From Rachycentron canadum (taxonomy: Eukaryota > Chordata > Actinopteri > Carangiformes > Rachycentridae): a DNA stretch of 64,000 nucleotides. Within the stretch, counting starts at the first letter, position 1. Every line of letters begins with the position of its first letter. The position numbers and the translations under genes are program-made. Under the pieces are notes generated by a model that did no database searches, was not told the DNA's origin, and saw nothing but the letters and a program-made list of their open reading frames with translations. Positions 27,101-34,475 of this stretch are shown here, piece by piece. The stretch spans positions 9,854,816 through 9,918,815 of the forward strand of contig CM076660.1 of NCBI GenBank assembly GCA_038496675.1, written 5' to 3'.

Positions 27101-29833
27101 ATTTACCCGTACTCTGCCAGAGACCAGGATGAGATCGACTTGGAGAGAGGCATGACTGTCGAGGTGATTCAGAAGAATCTGGAGGGCTGGTGGAAGATCA
27201 GGTAATTTGAATCACTGACACTTTCCAAGATGTCCGGATAAAGATTTTGGGGATGCTCCTATAAAAAAGTTATTTGCATAAATACATTAACTAAAAAGAC
27301 AAGACTGTCATTTAGCATACCCAGTCAGTTTTTTTCAGTGTTGTACATCTCTCCTCCTCTCAGGTATCAGGGCCGTGAGGGCTGGGCCCCAGCCTCCTAC
27401 CTGAAGAAGATGGACATTCAGAGCCAGAAACAGTCAGCAGGCTCTGCTGCTCATGCCAGTACAAATGACCTAGACAAACAGAACCAACAAAACAATGCAG
27501 CCAGGGAGAACAAGGACAACAACCAAAAAGAAAACAGACTCTCACTTTTCTCTGACAACAACAAAATTAGTAAGTGAATTAACAAAGGGGGCCACTCGTG
27601 ACTCTGCTAATGCACCACTTAATGTCTTTAGTGTAAAAATAAATAATGCCAGGAAAAGTAAAAATGTACACAAAATGTTTTACACAATAAGTATACACCA
27701 TTTGACAAGGTGGTGGTTTGCTTTAGGCTAATCTTGTTTCCCAGCCAAAATCGTAGATCCAATATTGCAAGTTTTCAGACGAGCCGTGCACAGCTGCTTT
27801 GCAAATATATACCTTAACAAAATTTGTCTTTTTCCTCCACAGAAGTGGGATCGAGACATAGACCACCTCCACGCAGAGATCTCACCATTGTAAGATTTGA
27901 CATTGCAAGGATTCTGTTGTATTAGAAGATGGCTCTAAATTTTTTTTTCTCAACTTAACCATACATATCTCTCCCATGTATGGCACAGCCCCGTGGTGCA
28001 AACCTACCCAAGCCACCCATCCCTCCTCAGGTTGAGGAAGAGTTCTACACCATAGCAGATTTCCAAACCACTATTCCTGATGGTATTAGCTTCCAAGCTG
28101 GAATTAAAGTTGAGGTGGGTCAGAACTCAAAATTAAGAATTAAGTATTATTGTTAAACCATTTGGTTTGGATTAATGTTGCAAATCGAATCTATTTATTT
28201 TTGTGTTGATTGTTAATTATATAGTAAAATTAAATGAAATGAAATAGTGAAATATAATGACTTTGTACTTTTCTTCACCTACCAGGTGATTGAGAAGAAT
28301 GCAAGTGGTTGGTGGTATATCCAGATAGATGACAAAGAAGGCTGGGCCCCTGCCACCTTTATTGACAAGTACAAGAAGACCAGTAATGCAGTACGACCTA
28401 ATTTCCTTGCCCCTCTGCCCAATGAGATGGAGAAGCTGCGACTGGAAGATGGTGGCTCTTCAAATGTTTCAGGCACAGATGACAGCTGGTCCAAGCCTTT
28501 ACCCGATGAGCCAACCACAGCTACTGAGTCATGTGCCCGGCCTAAGCTGAGAGACTGGAAGTCCAGTGCCGCCAAGGGTGGCCCTGCCTTCTCTGGGCCT
28601 TTGCCTCCAGCCCCAGCTGCCCCTCCAGTTGAGGAGAAACCAGCTCTACCACCTCGAAGGGAGTCCATTAATAAGAGCTTTGAATTGGAGGTCGCAGAAA
28701 AACCAAGATCTGATCATTCCAAACCTTTGCCCCCAAAACCACCAGCTCCTGGGGTCATCGTGCCACTGGTTTCCCCCAAGGCAACCCCCTTCAAACCAGA
28801 CAAATCAGCAGAAACCAAGAAAGAAGATAAGAGCAAAGCTCTTCACCTTCGGAATGAGATGGGTCTTGAATGTGGTCACAAGATCTCTGCCAAAGAGGTG
28901 AAGAAGTTTAATCTGAAACCTGTACCTAAACATCCACCAAAACCCAAATCAGAAACACAGGAGGAGAAGCCAGAGGCATCTGGGCCATCAGTGTTTATGA
29001 AGGCCAAACCAGTGATCCGACCTAAACCTGTTCCAGCCACCAAGCCTGATCCCCCAGCAGAGAACAAACTAGATATCACCAACCTCAGAAGTAAGCTGAG
29101 GCCGTCAAAACCTGCAGATCTTGGCTCTGTGTCAGCTGAGGCAACCCACCAGAATGACACCTCAGCAGCAGCAAATAGTTCCCGCCCTAGTTCACCACCT
29201 TGCTCTCCCCCCATCCATATCCCTTCTCTCAACAATGGTAAGTACTGTGATGAGCCAAAGGTCCCCCCAAAACACATTAATGGTCATAGTCAGGAGAGCT
29301 CCTCACCCCCACCCACTAAACCAGCAGTGCCTCCCCACAAGGACCCACCTCAGAGACCCCCAGCCATGGCTCCAAGAAGACCTCCCCCTCCGAAGAAGAC
29401 CGACCCATCCAGTCCAACCGAGCTCAAACCCCCATCTGCTCTAAAAGAAGGCCAGGACATACCCAAAGCTGGACCACCTCAACTCAACAGACCCCCTCCG
29501 CCTAAACCCAAAGGATTCGTTCCGGCACCCCCAAGCAAAGACAAAGAAGAGTCCAAGGTTAATAAAGTCCCAATTCCTCCCAAGCCCCAGCTGAAGAGCG
29601 AGAAGCCTGGCCCGCCCAAGGACAAGCTTCCGCCTTTACTTAAGGATCCAAGCAGGGATGAGCTGTATCTAGCTGTGGCAGACTTTGAAGGGGATGAACA
29701 AACATCCGGCTTCAAGGTGGGTACAGTGTTTGAGGTGCTGGAAAAAAACAGCAGTGGTTGGTGGTTCTGTAAATATGTAGGAGAAGAAGTTGAGGGCTGG
29801 ATTCCCTCGAATTACCTGAGCAAGAAACCATAG
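50..29833 (+). CDS. SH3PXD2B: Tks4 adaptor protein (SH3 and PX domain protein 2B), 5' end missing
   Basis: Tks4 is a Src-substrate scaffold of podosomes and invadopodia; its PX domain binds phosphoinositides and its SH3 domains recruit proline-rich partners that organise actin and matrix proteolysis. Twelve exons with GT/AG junctions and consistent phase join into 876 residues plus stop. In this fragment the PX remainder covers about residues 1-110 (RRYSK at 18-22, PFLPGK across exons 2-3). Four SH3 domains lie near 129-182, 198-252, 336-392 and 819-876, each with the GWW signature. A long proline-rich region (PPKPP, RRPPPPKK) separates the last two. Four SH3 domains, the PPPRRD linker before SH3-3 and the ending SNYLSKKP indicate SH3PXD2B; SH3PXD2A has five. 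Human Tks4 has about 911 residues, so roughly 25 N-terminal residues lie left of the window. No frameshift or internal stop was found. Confidence 0.95.
131..8849 (+). other. SH3PXD2B intron, 8.7 kb
   Basis: AT-rich intron. I see no convincing exon, RNA gene or transposon. It contains A-runs near 2200-2231, T-runs near 3077 and 4682, an A-run near 6594-6615 and an 8-base perfect hairpin at 4353-4376. Short open frames here show no recognisable protein similarity. Confidence 0.8.
8850..8925 (+). CDS. SH3PXD2B: SH3PXD2B exon, PX domain part 2
   Basis: Acceptor GGTTTCAG, donor G|GTAAG, exit phase 1. It reads MELLDKFPVEGGQKDPKRR followed by IIPFLPG, the proline-containing PX loop, and is nearly identical in layout to human Tks4. 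Confidence 0.96.
8926..14387 (+). other. SH3PXD2B intron, 5.5 kb
   Basis: No exon seen. It holds short A-rich microsatellites (AAAT repeat near 10244-10261), a T-run near 11040-11063, a degenerate CAAGTC repeat block at 11840-12036, a purine-rich stretch near 12753-12800, a short CA run near 13538 and T-runs at 13793-13810 and 14358-14375, the latter serving as the polypyrimidine tract of the next exon. Confidence 0.75.
11840..12036. repeat. Degenerate CAAGTC/CAAGTCTC minisatellite-like block
   Basis: About 200 bases are dominated by variants of TCAAGT and AAGTCTCAA, repeated roughly a dozen times with drift. Related copies continue weakly to about 12345. The block is non-coding and intronic. 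Confidence 0.7.
14388..14464 (+). CDS. SH3PXD2B: SH3PXD2B exon, PX domain part 3
   Basis: A long T-tract and TTTCCAG acceptor precede it; donor GTGAGT follows AGG; entry phase 1, exit phase 0. It reads KILFRRSHIRDVAMKRLRPI then NEYCR, matching the C-terminal half of the Tks PX domain. Confidence 0.95.
14465..18888 (+). other. SH3PXD2B intron, 4.4 kb
   Basis: No coding exon is visible. It contains T-runs (16430-16446, 17147-17164), a CA/CT-rich patch at 17333-17369 and a 14-base tandem duplication with two AGATAA sites near 18256-18283. Confidence 0.75.
18889..18980 (+). CDS. SH3PXD2B: SH3PXD2B exon, end of PX domain
   Basis: Acceptor GCCTGCAG, donor GTAAGT, exit phase 2. It reads ALIQLPVYISQCEEVRVFFE and ends RPEDLNPPKE, a hallmark segment of Tks4/Tks5 PX domains. 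Confidence 0.96.
18981..22840 (+). other. SH3PXD2B intron, 3.9 kb
   Basis: No exon seen. It includes four tandem ATGTC units at 19079-19098, T-runs at 19219-19233 and 19918-19934, and a triple GTCAATTTA-like repeat near 22435-22460. Confidence 0.75.
19079..19098. repeat. Tandem ATGTC pentanucleotide, four units
   Basis: Four perfect ATGTC units are read directly from the sequence; the next unit is altered to CTGTC. Confidence 0.9.
22841..22866 (+). CDS. SH3PXD2B: SH3PXD2B small exon in PX-SH3 linker
   Basis: A 26-base exon with acceptor TCATTACCAG and donor GTAAGA, entry phase 2 and exit phase 1. It reads EPIGKKKS, corresponding to the HIGKKKS segment of human Tks4. It was accepted because its phases join the flanking exons exactly. 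Confidence 0.9.
23036..23049 (-). promoter_or_regulatory. CTCF-like motif, one mismatch
   Basis: On the minus strand it reads CCACTAGATGGAGA, one base off the CTCF core consensus CCASYAGRKGGCRS. A single motif is weak evidence of binding. Confidence 0.3.
23288..23323 (+). CDS. SH3PXD2B: Candidate 36-base cassette exon in SH3PXD2B
   Basis: A strong pyrimidine tract ending TTTCCATCAG precedes it and donor GAG|GTAGTA follows. It enters and leaves in phase 1, so inclusion would add 12 residues (FVERASTFLKR plus a junction residue) without changing frame. It sits between the KKKS exon and the first SH3 exon, the place where, as I recall, the paralogue SH3PXD2A carries an alternatively spliced insert. 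The sequence is GC-richer than the intron around it. There is no transcript evidence, and the peptide does not resemble the Tks5 insert in sequence. Confidence 0.45.
24693..24824 (+). CDS. SH3PXD2B: SH3PXD2B exon, first SH3 domain N-terminal half
   Basis: Acceptor CCTTGACAG, donor GTAAGT, phase 1 at both ends. It reads from GDSTSADPLLLDQY through VEVIEKNES; the SH3 ALYDY-like start is YVAVTDY. An in-frame ATG at 24659 lies 34 bases upstream of the exon. Confidence 0.96.
25065..25166 (+). CDS. SH3PXD2B: SH3PXD2B exon, first SH3 domain C-terminal half
   Basis: Acceptor CCATTCAG, donor GTACAT, phase 1 at both ends. It reads GWWFVSSEDAQGWVPATCLE followed by an acidic tail, so it carries the SH3 WW and WVPATCLE strands. 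Confidence 0.96.
25542..25566. repeat. AAAT microsatellite
   Basis: Tandem AAAT units followed by an A-run, read directly; an ATT triplet run lies just upstream at 25514-25528. Confidence 0.9.
25824..25842. repeat. ATGT microsatellite
   Basis: About four and a half tandem tetranucleotide units in the intron. Confidence 0.85.
26357..26440 (+). CDS. SH3PXD2B: Candidate 84-base cassette exon in SH3PXD2B
   Basis: The acceptor is a pyrimidine-rich stretch ending GGGATCAG, and the donor is CAAG|GTGGAG. Entry and exit are both phase 1, matching flanking exons that end GAA G and begin AA GAG, so inclusion adds 28 residues in frame. The peptide is strongly basic (VPRRFWSLPRHVGRRRTLGD at its start) and has no stop. 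SH3PXD2A carries a basic alternatively spliced insert in the same linker that, from memory, also contains an RRxTLG-like run. The block is GC-rich within an AT-rich intron and is followed by RBFOX-type motifs. It remains a prediction; the donor is not strong. Confidence 0.55.
26508..26582 (+). promoter_or_regulatory. Cluster of RBFOX-type (T)GCATG motifs
   Basis: TGCATG occurs at 26508, 26527, 26543 and 26577, and GCATG at 26559. All lie 68-142 bases downstream of the candidate cassette exon donor. RBFOX proteins bind (U)GCAUG and, when bound downstream, usually promote exon inclusion. The local TG/CA richness raises the chance rate somewhat. Confidence 0.5.
27084..27201 (+). CDS. SH3PXD2B: SH3PXD2B exon, second SH3 domain N-terminal part
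   Basis: Acceptor GAATCTAG, donor GTAATT, exit phase 2. It reads EEKYSVIYPYSARDQDEIDL and then MTVEVIQKNLEGWWKIR, closely following human Tks4. Confidence 0.96.
27364..27569 (+). CDS. SH3PXD2B: SH3PXD2B exon, end of SH3-2 and N/Q/K-rich linker
   Basis: Acceptor CTCCTCTCAG, donor GTAAGT after ATTA; total 206 bases with phases that join both neighbours. It begins YQGREGWAPASYLKKM, completing SH3-2, then continues into a linker rich in Asn, Gln, Lys and Ser. The human linker in this place is proline-rich, so this stretch has diverged. Confidence 0.93.
27843..27889 (+). CDS. SH3PXD2B: SH3PXD2B small exon, PPPRRD linker
   Basis: A 47-base exon with acceptor CCTCCACAG and donor GTAAGA. It reads KVGSRHRPPPRRDLTI, matching the conserved RPPPRRDMTI linker before the third SH3 domain of Tks4. 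Confidence 0.94.
27989..28114 (+). CDS. SH3PXD2B: SH3PXD2B exon, third SH3 domain N-terminal part
   Basis: 42 codons, phase 0 at both ends, acceptor ATGGCACAG, donor GTGGGT. It reads PRGANLPKPPIPPQVEEEFY and ends in the SH3 segment DGISFQAGIKVE. Confidence 0.96.
28286..29833 (+). CDS. SH3PXD2B: SH3PXD2B terminal exon: SH3-3 end, proline-rich region, SH3-4, stop
   Basis: A single 1,548-base exon of 515 codons and a TAG stop. It starts VIEKNASGWWYIQIDDKEGW, completing SH3-3, then has about 425 residues rich in Pro, Lys and Ser with many PxxP motifs. The short conserved blocks GLECGHKISAKEVKK and ITNLRSKLRP match human Tks4. The last 58 residues form SH3-4 (DELYLAVADFEGDE to SNYLSKKP). An uninterrupted, GC-richer open frame of this length is strong evidence by itself. 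Confidence 0.97.
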   Translation: MIEKNASGWWYIQIDDKEGWAPATFIDKYKKTSNAVRPNFLAPLPNEMEKLRLEDGGSSNVSGTDDSWSKPLPDEPTTATESCARPKLRDWKSSAAKGGPAFSGPLPPAPAAPPVEEKPALPPRRESINKSFELEVAEKPRSDHSKPLPPKPPAPGVIVPLVSPKATPFKPDKSAETKKEDKSKALHLRNEMGLECGHKISAKEVKKFNLKPVPKHPPKPKSETQEEKPEASGPSVFMKAKPVIRPKPVPATKPDPPAENKLDITNLRSKLRPSKPADLGSVSAEATHQNDTSAAANSSRPSSPPCSPPIHIPSLNNGKYCDEPKVPPKHINGHSQESSSPPPTKPAVPPHKDPPQRPPAMAPRRPPPPKKTDPSSPTELKPPSALKEGQDIPKAGPPQLNRPPPPKPKGFVPAPPSKDKEESKVNKVPIPPKPQLKSEKPGPPKDKLPPLLKDPSRDELYLAVADFEGDEQTSGFKVGTVFEVLEKNSSGWWFCKYVGEEVEGWIPSNYLSKKP

Positions 29834-31690
29834 TGTGAACGTGGTCTCAAAACCACTGCCATATGAATAAATAAATAAAATAAGAATTTAAATGAACAAA
29901 CCATCACTACTTTGTAGCTAATTAGCATTTTTTATTTATTTATAGGTACCTTTTTTTTTTTTTTTAATTGACATATTTGTTATGTTTAATTTTGATAAGG
30001 ATGTTCTACCTAAACTGAACCAGCAATAACACACACCCTCATGGGTCATGTGATGTTTACTTGTTTTTTTTTTTTTTTTTTTTTTTAATCTGAATAGTAC
30101 ATGAAATATTAAAGTTATTTACATTCTCATATGCTAGTTGCAGCCTGTGCCAGTTCTGCCATTACAAAGACTAGGCATTATAACAGCGATAAATATATCT
30201 ACACCCATGCCTTCTATGATTATGGTGCCTCAATATAATATGCAGAGTGCTTCAGTGCTTAATAAACTGTATGCAACTGTAGACATAGCTCTTGCTGGAC
30301 TCTTTAAAAACCCAAATCTGCTTCACAGGAGAAAGCACTAGATATTCAAATCAAGTCTTTCTCCAGCAGTAGACAAAAAAAAACAAAACAAAAACAAAAT
30401 CTCTTAGAAAAAGACTGCACATTAACTCATTAGAAGAGTTCAATGACTACATGTGGGCTTTCAAGTGCTATTAGCTATTACTAAAAGAGATGTCTATGCC
30501 AAGTAGAAGTGCTGTTTGTTATACTAGGAAAATGCATTTTAGTTTTTGTGCTATTGTAAAGCTTTTCTTCATGACTGCATAATTAATGTTGCAGTGACTT
30601 GTAACAGATGTGCACTTTTTCCAGTCATATTAGAGGAGGTTTAAGTTTAAGGTCTGCACATGCTTCAGGGAGGAGGAGAAGAGTGCATTTTATTCCTTCA
30701 TTTTACTTGCCATTGTATTAGCCATTTTTTTCTTTTATACTCACTGTATCAAACTATCGACTGATGTAAAGACGAGGCTAGAACATCAAGACTGAGGTGA
30801 AAAGAAGCTCTGTCTAATGTATTTTAACATAGTTGTGTTCTCTCACACCCAAAAATAAGAATTGTGAAGAGTGACTGGGCACATCTGCATATCTGTATCA
30901 GATGTCTGACCAGGCGTAGGATTGGAAATCTACAGTGATTTGTGCAATGATTTACAGTATTTGAAGTGTACAGTCTTGAAGTTTGGTGCTCAAACAACAG
31001 CAAAGTATGACCATTGTATAAAAATAATGTTTTACATGAATGCTTGACTGGTCTCAAGCATGGTCAGTGTAGCAAATTATTTTTTATTGTACAGTAATGA
31101 GAGTCATATCTGAACTGTTGTCACTTTTCTGTATTGCTCCATCTGTTAGGTTTTTTACTCTATACTGATAAAGGGAGGAGAAGAAAGAGCCAAGAGGGAA
31201 CTTGATTGGTTGATTTGTGGGATTTCTGAAATTTTCCGAAAAGTATGTGAAACAAGAAGCCGATGATTTCACAGATCAGGTGGTCCAGATTTTTTTTAAA
31301 TTAGAAAAATAAAGTGTTGATTTATAAAATTTTAAATTAGCAAAATTGGAGAACAAAAAACGTATGTTCATGCCTCTGGACAATCAGACAAAGCTAAAAG
31401 CTGTAACACATTCTGTTCTGCTTCTAGTTGCTTTCATGTTATACCACTGCCATCCACGTTTTACACAGAAATGACAGGAAAGGAAAATTTAAATTCACTT
31501 AAAATTGTATTGTTCATATGTAATTTATGTGGACAAAGGACAGGAAGGTACAGTGCAAAGCAAAGGTATGTGTTGATGGTGTCATCATGTCAGTATTGTA
31601 ATCTTATTTACTTTTTTGCTACGTATTTTTCATTGCATTGAGTTGTCTTTTACTTATTTCAATAAAGGTTTCGGATTTTTCAGTTCAGCT
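29834..31690 (+). other. SH3PXD2B: SH3PXD2B 3' untranslated region (inferred)
   Basis: AT-rich sequence after the stop with T-runs at 29950-29965 and 30064-30086. Early AATAAA signals occur in the AAATA-rich stretch near 29864-29879 and an ATTAAA near 30109. The best-placed signal is AATAAA at 31661-31666, followed by a GT-rich element. The distal end is inferred, not observed. Confidence 0.6.
31661..31666 (+). terminator. Candidate polyadenylation signal of SH3PXD2B
   Basis: AATAAA with a T/GT-rich downstream region (around 31675-31710) about 1.8 kb after the stop codon. Nearer signals may also be used. Confidence 0.5.
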
Positions 31691-34334
31691 GTCACCGTGT
31701 CTGTTTTGGTATTTCAAAAAATAAATAAATAAATTGTTTGCAGCTGAAATAGTTTTGGGGATTTACATAAACACGGATGTAAATAATTTTTAACCTTTCA
31801 AATAAAATCAGCGTTACGTGTTTCATGATAAGGGAAATACATTCAACTTCTTTATTAGACCAAGGATGCACAGAGAACCACCCTAGGTAAGTATGACTCA
31901 TCATGCAAGAAAACTCCACGTCACCTTAAACAGGGGATCAAATAACTACCCTTATGCTATAGCCCTCAGCATTTTGTCCTCATTTTGCTCAGTGTTTTGG
32001 TTTTGCAGCTTGTAATTTTACGGTGTTAGTCTCAACATTTTCACCGACCTTGTTTCCTGCTGCAGCAGACAAATGAAAAAAAAAAACCCAGATGAGCTCA
32101 CTGTACTTAACCTACCCAATGCCAGACATCACGCTAAGTGAGGAGGAGCACCATAGTCCTTTTTTAACTCAAGAGTTAGTAGAAACCAAAACACAACTAC
32201 AATTGTGATAATTGTACTTACATTTGCTGGTAGAAACAAGACTCCAAATATTGTTGGTTCAGCGTTGGTCCAGTTCTTGCAGGTGTTTAAGAAGCCAGTA
32301 ACCTCTGCTGCACTGTATCATGGGAACAAAGCACAAGATTAGACATGGCCATACAGAGGTCAGAGGAAATTAATGCACAGGCGATTGTCCTCTTACCCTT
32401 TTCTTCAAGGTCCAACTTTTCTGTTAATCTAGTCCTTTACTTTCAGATTGACCGTACAGGAGCATTCTGAATTTTTTTCTGCCAATTTATTTATTTCTTT
32501 TTAGTAACATTTTGTCCCCTCCCTCTTTCGACCAGGTCTTGCAGTATCCAAAACTGTTGCTCAGACTACAAGCTGAAAAGGGATCTAGAAAGTCCAGATG
32601 TCATTGCATGATGTTGCAGTCTTTATTACGTCTTTATAACTTGTGCTTTGGTGTTAACTACCACTATAAGAAAGAACCTACGCCACAATCCAGTAATTAG
32701 AAAATCTGCATTTATTTAAGTTATTTACAACAGTGGTTCCTTCTGATACAGTTTCATTCAAACTCACAAACCCCCTCCATGCAAACAATGTTATGTAAAC
32801 TGAGGCAGAGAGGAAGACCTAGGTGGAGCCATTAAACATGACAGAAAAGGGAACTTTTACAACATTAAATACTTCTGAGACTGTGTGTGAGAGGGAGAGA
32901 AAGATTAAGCTGTACCTGATTGCTGACCTGATTCTATTGAAATCTGCAGGTCACTGCTCTAAAGCGCTTTCTCTCTCACTTGACAAGGCATCACCTCAGC
33001 TGCAAACTTTAGGTTTCAGTTGAAGATTAAACTTTAGGCGTCTCACAGCAGACTGAACTGTTGCACTCCCTTAAAAGTAATATGAAGAGTTAGGTTCCAA
33101 AATCAGATCATCATTTGAACAATGACAGCCCTAAATTATTGCTCTACTAAAATTTATGAAGATTAAATCATTTTAAGCAAAGTCTCTTTTTAAAAGCTGA
33201 TCTGTTTCTGGTTAAACTCTTCATATCATTCTCCCTCTCAGTGCAAAGGAAGGCAAATTAAGAAAAAAAAAAAACCCTCTTTAAGGTTTGCAAAGACATA
33301 CATGTAATATTGCACTTTGGTTAGCAGGCAGTGCATTTACTGCACACGATATAACAATCATACACTTAATACCTTTTTTAAATCTAGATTTAAATCCCCT
33401 GTTTAACATATTTCAAAAGAACATAACAGTATTTCGCTTTGGCTTTGTCAGTTCCCATCCAGTGTGAATGATTTTACAGTAAAAATACAACAGAAAAATA
33501 ACAAATGCCATTACATCAACACTATGTGGATAACAATGAGTTTTCCCTTGGCTGTTAAAATCTCATTCCAAAATAATTAATTAAAAGAAATTATAAATTC
33601 TGATAACTTTGGATTTAGCCTTATCCCCGATATTAAACAAGATAATAATGAGCACATCCTTCATACCATGGGTGTTGCTTAAAAAAAAAAAAAAAAAAAA
33701 AAAAAGACTAGAAAACATTTACAGTAATGGATTTGGAGAATGTTTTTCTTTATCAGTAAAAATAAATAGAGGCAGACTTTGGCAGCTATATGACATGCAT
33801 CTGACTCGTGGACTAATAAATTGGGTGTCTTTTTGGTCATGTTTGGAAAACGGCACTGATAATTTGGGGTAAACAAAGTGCTTAGTCTCAGGCTCACCAG
33901 CTTTCATAGAAACAAACATTCCTCCCCATCATGCAAAATAAAATTCCCCTCATTGGGTGCTACTAAACTAAAAATGTTTCCTGAATATTTACTTATTAAA
34001 ACTCAATTAGTTTGGTATCTTTACCTCACCCAAACTAACAGCCACTGTATCATGTTTCACTGGTGAGCTTTAAGAAGCGGACAAAGAAAGTAAATCAGAA
34101 CACTGTATGGAAGCAGATGCTATGTAACTGAGTCATGAAGCAGATTGAGAGTTTTAAGTCAAGCAGATACGACAAAATTTTTAAAGAAAACAACACAAAT
34201 ATTCACTAAAACAGTAAAGGAAGCTAATGGAGGGATAGGCATGCTGAAGCAAATAAAACTGACAGATGAAGAGTGTGTGCGCTTATGTGTAGGTGCCATC
34301 AGTGGCCAAGCCATGTTGTGCAATATCATATGTT
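31691..34334 (-). other. Intergenic tail-to-tail region and STK10 3' UTR (inferred)
   Basis: No coding exon seen. Reading the minus strand after the STK10 stop, AATAAA occurs at 32711-32716, near 32486-32491, and at 31851-31856; any could end the STK10 transcript. There is an A-run at 33681-33705. If the most distal signal is used, the STK10 and SH3PXD2B transcripts end about 170 bases apart. Confidence 0.45.
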
Positions 34335-34475
34335 TTATGTGGTAGAAGAGTCTTGGAAAGGCACAAACTTGGAGAGTTTGTTGGGAGAACTGGGATTTGT
34401 GAAATCAGTACTCTCACTCATCCTGAAGAAAGCCTCCTGCTCCCTTTTCTTTATGTTAAGCCCGTCTTCGAGGGC
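34335..34475 (-). CDS. STK10: STK10 terminal exon with stop
   Basis: 47 codons including TAA. Acceptor CCTCCTAG on the minus strand, phase 0. It begins ALEDGLNIKKREQEAFF and ends FQDSSTT. Human STK10 has ALEEDLNQKKREQEMFF at this point, which places the true C-terminus. Confidence 0.9.
   Translation of the reverse strand, partial: ALEDGLNIKKREQEAFFRMSESTDFTNPSSPNKLSKFVPFQDSSTT

Noticed and set aside
28876..29277. 133-residue minus-strand frame inside the terminal SH3PXD2B exon
   Set aside because: Antisense shadow of the proline-rich coding exon.
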